Shown one piece after another: positions 54,816-64,000 of a DNA stretch of 64,000 bases (the first letter of the stretch is position 1; each line of letters starts with the position of its first letter). The stretch lies in NCBI GenBank assembly GCA_028753945.1, contig JAPNXP010000001.1, forward strand, positions 310,001-374,000. The letters run 5' to 3'. The notes under the pieces were generated by a model. It was not told where the DNA came from and did no database searches. It was given only the letters and a program-made list of their open reading frames with translations. The DNA is from Hexactinellida sp. DTS-2022 (lineage: Eukaryota > Porifera > Hexactinellida). A program made the translations under genes and the position numbers.

Positions 54816-55353
54816 AGTGAAGCTCGTTAATACGAACACCAACGGACGGAAAAAATTGTCGCTTTATCCAAGAGTTCGTATTAACCGGAGTAATACCCAT
54901 TGAATAGCCATTGCAGAGACCTGATTTTGTGGAACTGTTTGTTCGTCTTATCCGGAAATTCGTATTAACCGTGTTCGTATTAACGAGGTTCTACTGTAGC
55001 ATGAATGCACTGTGGTCTTATAGTATAGTGTTGTTAGACTTGACGCTGGCAGCGAGCTGGTGCTCTGGTTCTGGGCCTACGTCCAGAAGCTGGACAGACA
55101 CGCCCTCGCACTCTTGCTGCAGTTTGTGACCGGCAGCACGAGAGTGCCAGTTGGTGGGTTTGGTAAGCTCCAGGGGTCTAGTGGCTCTTGTAAGTTCAAA
55201 CTAACGAAACTGCCTTATACGAACTTCTGCCTACCGCAGGCCGCGACCTGCTTCAACCTATTGAAACTCCCCGACTACCCAAATCAGGAGACCTTGAATA
55301 GGAGCTTCGAGGTGATGCTGAGACACGGGACACAAGGTTTCGAGTTCTCATAA
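51356..55353 (+). CDS. HACE1: HACE1, ankyrin-repeat HECT E3 ubiquitin ligase, 948 aa, 9 exons
   Basis: HECT-type E3 ligase; in mammals it ubiquitinates active Rac1. Exons: 51356-51609, 51816-52023, 52074-52412, 52465-52983, 53215-53480, 53535-53838, 54044-54433, 54486-54736, 55038-55353; total 2,847 nt in frame (human HACE1 has 909 residues). Residues about 30-270 carry ankyrin repeats ([52 protein letters not shown]). A divergent middle region follows, then the HECT domain from about 620: [59 protein letters not shown]. The catalytic Cys is in [17 protein letters not shown] at about residue 915, near the C-terminus as expected. The 52023 donor could instead be GTAAGG four bases upstream, but that would break the frame. 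Introns 1, 4, 6 and 8 hold inverted-repeat elements. Confidence 0.95.
51630..51786. mobile_element. Inverted-repeat element rich in CGATAT in HACE1 intron 1
   Basis: Imperfect terminal repeats of about 30 bp: GCCAGCCCAAGGTTTTACAA on the left and, read inward from the right, GGCAGGCCAAGGATTGACAT. The inside is a string of ATCGATATCG palindromes. The ends differ from the CAGT families; a hAT-like MITE is possible. Confidence 0.65.
52999..53170. mobile_element. pogo/Tigger-like MITE in HACE1 intron 4 (family C, copy 1)
   Basis: TA-flanked; left CAGTATAACCTCGTTAGTAC, right end CGTACTAACGAGGTTCTACTG read plus. 172 bp. Related to 54815-54996, sharing GTGTTCGTA-TAACGAGGTTC at the right. Confidence 0.8.
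53868..53984. mobile_element. Small inverted-repeat element in HACE1 intron 6
   Basis: TA-flanked, 117 bp. Left CGGTAGAACCTGTTAATAAC; right TATACAGGTTCTACAG. No coding capacity. pogo-like by its TA flanks and GTAGAACCT ends. Confidence 0.65.
54761..54814. repeat. (TAG)n microsatellite in HACE1 intron 8
   Basis: About 18 perfect TAG units immediately left of the inverted-repeat element at 54815. The poly-Thr frame it creates on the minus strand is an artefact. Confidence 0.95.
54815..54996. mobile_element. pogo/Tigger-like MITE in HACE1 intron 8 (family C, copy 2)
   Basis: About 182 bp. Left GAGTGAAGCTCGTTAATACG after TA; right CGTATTAACGAGGTTCTACTG followed by TA. Same family as 52999-53170. 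The left end is slightly altered where it meets the TAG microsatellite. Confidence 0.75.
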
Positions 55354-55556
55354 GTGGTGCTTGTTTGTGGGATTGTATACGTTTTATTTTTCAATTCACT
55401 CTTTGCTGTTGAACGTTTCTGATTTTAATAGGTACATTTCTTCTGTAAATAGTAATACATGTAGTATAATAACTATGGAATTCAATTTTATTGAGTACAC
55501 CTTGGAAATTCTAACTTTAGTATGCATTCATTAGACGTTATAACTGGCGAATCTGC

Positions 55557-56396
55557 ATGGATTCTGTGGCTGATATTTTGAGCTCACAAACAGAGACACG
55601 CCCAATGGGGGCACCAGCTTGTGTCCACCAAGGAAGGAAGTCTCCTCTCTTCAGAGGGGTACACAACGGGTCCCGCCCTCACGATGTCTACTCGCCCGGA
55701 CCAATAAGTGTCTGCTCAGAGAATAGTTTGATTTTCATTGCGGACGACAAATCTGATATAATTAAGGTGTACACTTGGGATGCCAACTTTATAACTTATT
55801 TCAGACCGAAATTTTCTGAACAGATCCATAGTTTATTTGTGGAAAAAGACGCTCTGTTTGTGTTGAATAAGAACAAAATAACTGTCTCTGAAGGAATGTC
55901 TTGTTTTGCCAATACTTTCTCGGATAAGCTAATAGCATTGGATATCTCTAAGCGGTTTGTTTATATGGCCACACGTACAAACTGTATCTTAATCCTAGAA
56001 CCTGACCTTGCTATATCGGGGGCGATTGAACTGAGCAAATCCTATCTCACTGAAAAGTCGTGTATCATTGACTTTAAAGTTTCGGATAATTCAATAATCT
56101 ATGCGATATTTAGCCGAAGCACTTTCCCTTTCCAATTATTCACCGTGCATGGAGTGTTCATCAGACACATAAGTTATCCTTGCACTATAATCTCCCCACA
56201 AAGTATTTCTATTAGCAAATACGGTTACACAGCTATCAGCGACGAGACGTCAAAATGTGTCAAAGTATTTAGCCCTGATTTTAACATTGTTCATACATTG
56301 GACGTAATTTTTGAGATTGGAAGAGTTGTTTTCTTGGATAACTACATATTGGTAACAAACTCAGCTATCGGCCTTTTTAATCTGCACCTCTTCTAA
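55557..56396 (+). CDS. Unidentified beta-propeller-like (NHL-like) protein, 279 aa
   Basis: Single-exon frame with no assigned family. After about 45 residues of polar N-terminus, the sequence falls into roughly 40-residue units of short hydrophobic beta strands: SLIFIADDKSDIIKVYTWDA, HSLFVEKDALFVLNKNKITV, FVYMATRTNCILILEPD, YGYTAISDETSKCVKVFSPD, NYILVTNSAIGLFNLHLF. The pattern hydrophobic-x-hydrophobic-D-x-x-x-x-x-I-x-V-[FY] is typical of NHL/WD-like propeller blades, of which about five or six would fit. No RING, B-box, signal peptide or membrane segment is seen. AATAAA lies about 210 nt downstream (56604-56609). The start at 55557 is the first Met in frame. Confidence 0.7.
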   Translation: MDSVADILSSQTETRPMGAPACVHQGRKSPLFRGVHNGSRPHDVYSPGPISVCSENSLIFIADDKSDIIKVYTWDANFITYFRPKFSEQIHSLFVEKDALFVLNKNKITVSEGMSCFANTFSDKLIALDISKRFVYMATRTNCILILEPDLAISGAIELSKSYLTEKSCIIDFKVSDNSIIYAIFSRSTFPFQLFTVHGVFIRHISYPCTIISPQSISISKYGYTAISDETSKCVKVFSPDFNIVHTLDVIFEIGRVVFLDNYILVTNSAIGLFNLHLF

Positions 56397-56817
56397 GCAA
56401 ATTAAACGAAACTTGAATTATATCTGACACATACAGTGTTCACAACTATTTGAATATACGTACCTGTTTTAACGAAGAAAATGTAATATTTGCAAAAATT
56501 TATACAATTGCTGAAAATTGACTGTAATTTTTAAGTTCTGTTGTATGATGTATTTTTTTCACGGGGGTATTTTCATGCAAAAGTTCTATACATACAGTAT
56601 ATTAATAAAAAATTGTATTAATAATTCTTACATTATTAACCATACCTACAATCAACTTGAGTATTTGCATTGTTTGTAACATTATACAGCCATTTTTTGT
56701 CATCCTTTGATAACGTGATGTACCTCGTGAATTCTATAATCTACATATTATTAATTAGGTATTCTATACTATATTTTATGTAAATTTATATATTTCTGCA
56801 CTCCGCTCTCCAAATAT
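56397..56817. other. AT-rich spacer upstream of CLN3
   Basis: About 420 bp with no coding signal. It holds the 3' end of the propeller-like gene (AATAAA near 56604) and, by position, the CLN3 promoter. Confidence 0.4.
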
Positions 56818-58528
56818 ATGAATTCCAGATTAATTCGCAATTGGATTGGGTTCTTTATCCTAGGTACCATCAACAATCTATCCTACGTCATTGTAAACTC
56901 CTCTGCTCTTGTGTTGGCAACCAGCTACAACAAGTCCAACCTCGTCGCCGTTATTCCATGGGCAAATGTTGGGTTTAATCTCGTAATTAAGGCGGTCAAC
57001 ACGTTCTTTCTCATAAAAATACCTTCCAAATTTAGGTTTGGTGTGAACGGATTGCTTATGATTGTTGGTCTTCTGGGGATATCGTTTGCTCCCGAATTTT
57101 ACTCGACTCTTGTTTTCATTCTGATTATCGGCCTCACTAGCGGGCTGGGCGAGAGTATCGCTCTCGAATATTTGCAAAAGTTTGACAGTCGACTCGTCAA
57201 CGCATGGAGTAGTGGAACAGGCTTCGCCGGCGTCCTTGGCGCCTCTCTGTATATTCTCTTCACTTGCATCGCTTACGAGGCAACTCTAGATGACTTATCT
57301 GTGGACACTGTACATAAACTGAAACGTATGAACCAAATCGCTTTCTGGTGCTCAACCCCCCTCCCATTATTCTACCTTATAGCTTTCTTCTTTATCATCG
57401 CCAAGCCAGAGTCTCAGCCACAAACCGACTCAGAAGGAGACAGGAAGGAAATAGAATCCTGCTCCACTGAGTCTGCCCCCTCTTCTCGGGATACCGACTC
57501 TCTCCTGAGCGGACAGGGGCCCGCCAACATACAGGAGCAGCTGGACACGGCCACAGGGGGCTCCCGCGTAAAGTGGTACCTCGGCACCTACTGGAGGGGG
57601 TTCACGTCGACTCTCTGGCTGAGTCTGAACCTGGCTGGGGTGTACTACTTCGAGTATCTAGTCAGGACGTACTCAGCTAAGACGAGGCCAAAGTACGATT
57701 TCCATCCTTCTTGTCCTGAGCTCTACTCATCGATTCAGCTCTCATACCAAGCTGGAGTATTCGTATCCAGGTTTGTCATGTAGTACAGTAATAACTTAAC
57801 AGGTTTTTAATAATTCAGTCCCTTCGGATTTTTATTTTTCATTTTTAAATACCCGATAGAAGCTAGCCTCTAGGCTCATTTTGAATTTTGAATATTTTGT
57901 TTACCTATCTTAGTAAACAACAACAATAAATACTCATAAATTTTAAATGTGAAATTCGAAATCAGCATACTTTATTGACCTATAATAGCATTTGGAAGTT
58001 AGTTTATACCTCAATTATTCATGCATTTCTAGTCCCCCATCACTTTAATACAATCCGGACAAACAAGCACCAACAATCGGTTTTAACAATACAGTGGATG
58101 CCGATTGTAAGCACATCGTCGGGAACTGCACTTAATGTGCTTATAACCGGCATGTTCTTATAACCGGTGTGCTTATATCCGACATCTACTTTATAGATTT
58201 AATATTCATTAGGTCCTCTTTACAAATCATAAAGATTAGACGTGTGGAAATACTAACCTTTCTTCAGGGTATCAACATGCTAGTGTGGCTCGCTGATGAT
58301 TTCTGGAAGTTTATTCCGATATACCTGCTGCCCCTCTACATGACGTATGTCGGGCTATTGGGCGGGGCTTCCTACGTCAACATATTCTACATCGTCAAGT
58401 CAGATCCAAAGTTCCTATTCAATCGGGCCGTGGCCATTAACATCTGCTCCATGTGGATTGCAATTGGGATATTCACTGCGTCTGCAACTGATACCATATT
58501 CGATCTCACCTTTTTGAAAAACTATTGA
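56818..58528 (+). CDS. CLN3: CLN3/battenin-like lysosomal membrane protein, 422 aa, 2 exons
   Basis: Lysosomal/endosomal multi-pass membrane protein of the battenin family, MFS-like; human CLN3 has 438 residues and is mutated in juvenile Batten disease. Exon 1 is 56818-57770 and exon 2 is 58213-58528. Splicing TCCAG|GTTTGTC to cattag|GTCC rebuilds GVFVSRSSLQIIKIRR, a conserved family segment. Other recognisable parts are RNWIGFFILGTINNLSYVIV at the N-terminus, GLTSGLGESIALEYLQKFDS (about residues 100-120), WSSGTGFAGVLGASLYILF, and LYMTYVGLLGGASYVNIFY near the C-terminus. A Ser/Glu/Asp-rich cytosolic loop (about 195-240) contains DTDSLL, a likely acidic-dileucine-type sorting motif. The 442-nt intron carries a MITE. 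Confidence 0.94.
58092..58191. mobile_element. pogo/Tigger-like MITE in the CLN3 intron
   Basis: TA-flanked, 100 bp. Left CAGTGGATGCCGATTGTAAG; right GCTTATATCCGACATCTACTT. Internal CTTATAACCGG words recur. No coding capacity. Confidence 0.75.
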
Positions 58529-58701
58529 TTTATAATTTTACGAATATGGCGAATTGTAGATATAGTCGGAGTGTAAATCTATGATTTTGAATGTAATTAG
58601 ACCAATTATCATATAATTGTTTATTGCGTATTATCCTTGTACAAATACACCATTATTACTATTGTTATTATTTCGCTCATTATCCGTAGCCTTGTTGAAC
58701 A

Positions 58702-59124
58702 ATGGCAACTGGTGGCAAGGGTGCGAAGGAGAAAGAACAGAAGAACATCGTTCACCAGAACGCGATCTGGCGGGAGACTATCCACAAGGAGCAGCACAAC
58801 CAGAAGCTATACACAGAGTTTAACTACAATCCGTACAAGAAGCCCATAACCGTAGCCGGCAAGCCAAACGAGGTTCCCAGCAAGAAGGAGGAGCGAGCTG
58901 ACGAAGTGTTCCTCGAGGTCTACAAGAAGTCGCAACAAACGCCAAACGACAAATTCGAGCACCCCATGACCGAGGCCCAGGAGATTGGGTGGTACCACTC
59001 AAAGCAAATGGACAAGGAGGCCAGGAGCGACTCGAGACTGCACCACCCTCGCTCCTTCTCTGAGATAACTAAATATATGGAGGCCGCCTGGAGACAGAAA
59101 GAGCAGGAAAACCTGCAACAGTAA
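58702..59124 (+). CDS. CFAP144: CFAP144/FAM183-like ciliary protein, 140 aa
   Basis: Small axonemal protein; the vertebrate FAM183A/CFAP144 family is cilium-associated and reported among microtubule inner proteins. The family core is clear: VHQNAIWRETIHKEQHNQKL (residues about 17-36), then YTEFNYNPYKKP, and EAQEIGWYHSKQMDKEARSD with LHHPRSFSEITKYMEAAW at about 92-130. The N-terminus is Lys-rich and short. Single exon. The stop codon lies inside a 15-bp tandem repeat. Its presence implies ciliated or flagellated cells, as expected for choanocytes if this is a sponge. Confidence 0.92.
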   Translation: MATGGKGAKEKEQKNIVHQNAIWRETIHKEQHNQKLYTEFNYNPYKKPITVAGKPNEVPSKKEERADEVFLEVYKKSQQTPNDKFEHPMTEAQEIGWYHSKQMDKEARSDSRLHHPRSFSEITKYMEAAWRQKEQENLQQ

Positions 59125-59160
59125 CACCTGCAACAGTAACACCTGCAACAGTAACACCTG
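59111..59160. repeat. 15-bp tandem repeat spanning the CFAP144 stop
   Basis: Unit ACCTGCAACAGTAAC, three perfect copies (59111-59125, 59126-59140, 59141-59155) plus five bases. The stop TAA at 59122-59124 is in the first unit. Because every unit carries the in-frame TAA, the array cannot extend the protein. Confidence 0.95.
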
Positions 59161-59230
59161 TATCACATTCCTATACTAACCAATGCAGCTATCAACACAT
59201 ATCACTTAACTATATTGCAAGATTAATATA

Positions 59231-59398
59231 CAGTCGACTCCGCTTAATAGAGCCACCGGTTAATAGATTTCTCCGCTTAATCGGGTCAAAATTCACAGGA
59301 TTTATAGGATGGAATTACAATTTGGCTTTAAAAAATTTCCGTTACTAAATTTCTCCGCTTAATCGGGTCAAAGCAACCTGGTCCCGAGGTGACTCTAT
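59231..59398. mobile_element. Degraded pogo/Tigger-like element upstream of KAT5
   Basis: Left end CAGTCGACTCCGCTTAATAG next to TA. The inner block TTAATAGAGCCACCGG is roughly inverted at the right, where the outer terminus is lost. A 20-bp direct repeat CTCCGCTTAATCGGGTCAAA occurs at 59271-59290 and 59353-59372. Confidence 0.55.
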
Positions 59399-59467
59399 TA
59401 TGTGTTATTCCTATTAATTATTAATTAATAATCCGATTCAGTTACATTCCATAGCATCCTGGTTACC

Positions 59468-62879
<3,412 letters not shown>

Positions 62880-62986
62880 TTGAACCAATTCTTGGTTTTG
62901 CATTGAGGTGTGTTCCTTATTAATTTATTATACAACATTTATTAAACTACGCACCCATCGGCAACTCCACCTTTTTGTTAGTTATA

Positions 62987-63086
62987 CAGGTAAACCTCCC
63001 AAAGCGGCACCTCCGAGTAGCGGCAACCTCCGAGAAGCGGCACAAAATCATTCTCCCGATGGGTGCCGCTTTGGGAGTTTTACCTG
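62987..63086. mobile_element. MITE with CAGGTAAACCTCCCAAAGCGG ends
   Basis: TA-flanked, exactly 100 bp. The left end CAGGTAAACCTCCCAAAGCG matches the inverted right end CAGGTAAAACTCCCAAAGCG with one mismatch over 20. Inside are direct repeats of CACCTCCGAGTAGCGGCA type. The termini resemble Tigger-type TIRs. Confidence 0.9.
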
Positions 63087-63283
63087 TACTTGCATACTTA
63101 ATTATCTTATTACCTATTTTGCCAACAACAACAACAACAAGTACAAGTCTACAACAACCACACAGTAAATATCCATAAGAAAAGGATCTTTAATGATTTA
63201 AATTCCCGATGTTTAATAATTTTGAAAGATTGATTTTTGATTAAAACGGTTCAAACCCAAAAGTTTTTTACTATTACATATTA

Positions 63284-63588
63284 CAGTCAACTCCCGTTAT
63301 AACGAAGTGCTCGAGACCGTAGTTTCATTTCGTTATAAGCGGAGTTAATTATAGACGGATTTCGTTATAACCGGAGTTCGTTATAACCGAAGTAAAATCA
63401 ATAGCTTAGAGGCTATATGGGATTTAAATTACTTCGTTATAAGCGGAATTTCGTTATATCCATTTCGTTGTAACCGAAGTTTTAATAATGTATTAATATT
63501 ATTATATAAGGAATTTCGGACCATTGACTCACTTCGTTATAAGCAGGTACTTCGTTATATCCGACTTTGTTATAGCGGGAGTTGACTG
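63284..63588. mobile_element. pogo/Tigger-like MITE, 305 bp (CGTTATAACGAA family)
   Basis: Flanked by TA on both sides. The left end CAGTCAACTCCCGTTATAAC matches the inverted right end CAGTCAACTCCCGCTATAAC. The interior is filled with CTTCGTTATAAGCGG and GTTATAACCGAAGT words, so it can fold into nested hairpins. No coding capacity. Longer relative of 6539-6679. Confidence 0.9.
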
Positions 63589-63841
63589 TAGTTGATTGAT
63601 TGAAAAATTATTCAAAATCTGGAACTTAATTTACTCTCTAAAAGTATTTTTTATGTGATCTTTCAAATTATGACTATAATCAGAACTGTTCCAGTCATAA
63701 TGTACATTTCTAAATTATAATCACTTGCATTACTGTGCAAAACAATATTTATTAATTAAATTAAACTTATTATGGTGACCTAACTAATTCACAAGTTTAC
63801 CCGCTCTTTTTTCTTTCAATCCTAGCTTTATCATGGACATA

Positions 63842-63976
63842 ACAAGTTACTTCAGAATTAATTAATAATACATTTAGATTTACATGACAAGTTACTTCTG
63901 AATTAATTAATAAAACATTTCGATTTACATGTCAAGTTACTTCATAATTAATATTAATAATACATTTCAATGGTGC
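63842..63976. repeat. 45-bp tandem repeat, three copies
   Basis: Units begin at 63842, 63887 and 63932 with ACAAGTTACTTCAGAATTAA or a close variant, and contain ATTAATAATACATTT and GATTTACATG. The third unit is the most diverged. Confidence 0.9.
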
Positions 63977-64000
63977 CCATACATCAAGGTAATACTACTA

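Larger units (their letters stand above)
62880..64000. other. Right-hand intergenic region with mobile-element remnants
   Basis: Beyond the KAT5 stop there is no supported gene up to the window edge. An ATTAAA at about 62939-62944 could be the KAT5 polyadenylation signal. The region holds two inverted-repeat elements (62987-63086, 63284-63588) and a 45-bp tandem repeat near the end. The frames at 62908-63178 lie in the first element and are not genes. Confidence 0.5.

Noticed and set aside
54676-54900. Minus-strand frame with a long poly-Thr run
   Set aside because: Translation of the (TAG)n microsatellite in a HACE1 intron.
58617-58849. Frames overlapping the CFAP144 start in other phases
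   Set aside because: They overlap the clear CFAP144 frame and lack its conservation.
62908-63178. Two short frames after KAT5
   Set aside because: They run through a MITE and an ACA-rich simple sequence.

Overview
This is eukaryotic, animal-type DNA. Genes are split by short GT-AG introns (mostly 55-450 nt), carry AATAAA-type polyadenylation signals, and encode metazoan proteins (PINCH, HACE1, WTAP, ZNFX1, TIP60, CLN3, CFAP144, cadherins). The packing is tight: 12 genes in 64 kb. Together with a very large cadherin, a solitary beta-propeller-like gene and many small terminal-inverted-repeat elements, this suggests an early-branching metazoan, most likely a sponge. That placement is inference; no rRNA or mitochondrial marker is present.

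Layout: (1) 339-2389, minus: a peptide-transporter-like SLC15 gene in two exons. (2) 3512-41690, plus: one enormous gene that I can follow through 50 exons. The exon lengths sum to 27,999 nt, a multiple of 3, giving about 9,332 residues. It encodes a secreted or surface protein built from cadherin (EC) repeats, about 115-residue cadherin-like repeats of the kind common in bacterial adhesins, and four laminin-G-like domains each placed inside one of those repeats. It ends with a furin-type RRRR site and a tailless hydrophobic C-terminus that looks like a GPI signal. (3) 23209-26583, minus: an intronless coiled-coil gene nested in a 4-kb intron of the cadherin. (4) 42129-47570, plus: intronless ZNFX1-type helicase with NFX1 zinc fingers, converging on (5) 47808-48779, minus: intronless five-LIM PINCH/LIMS. 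(6) 49238-50038, plus: WTAP. (7) 50389-50910, minus: a calmodulin-like gene in two exons. (8) 51356-55353, plus: HACE1 (ankyrin plus HECT E3 ligase) in nine exons. (9) 55557-56396, plus: an unidentified beta-propeller-like protein. (10) 56818-58528, plus: CLN3/battenin in two exons. (11) 58702-59124, plus: CFAP144/FAM183. (12) 59468-62879, plus: TIP60/KAT5 in five exons, whose last intron holds a complete minus-strand SLC25 carrier gene at 60854-61780.

The most striking parts are the giant cadherin and its split-repeat/LamG modules, which resemble the membrane-proximal part of calsyntenins; the two nested genes; the contrast between intron-rich and intronless neighbours; and a dense population of small TA-flanked inverted-repeat elements, many beginning CAGT or CAGG like pogo/Tigger elements, in introns and spacers. 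The genes do not form one pathway. Several are divergent or convergent pairs sharing promoter or 3'-end space (SLC15 and cadherin; PINCH and WTAP; calmodulin-like and HACE1; ZNFX1 and PINCH).
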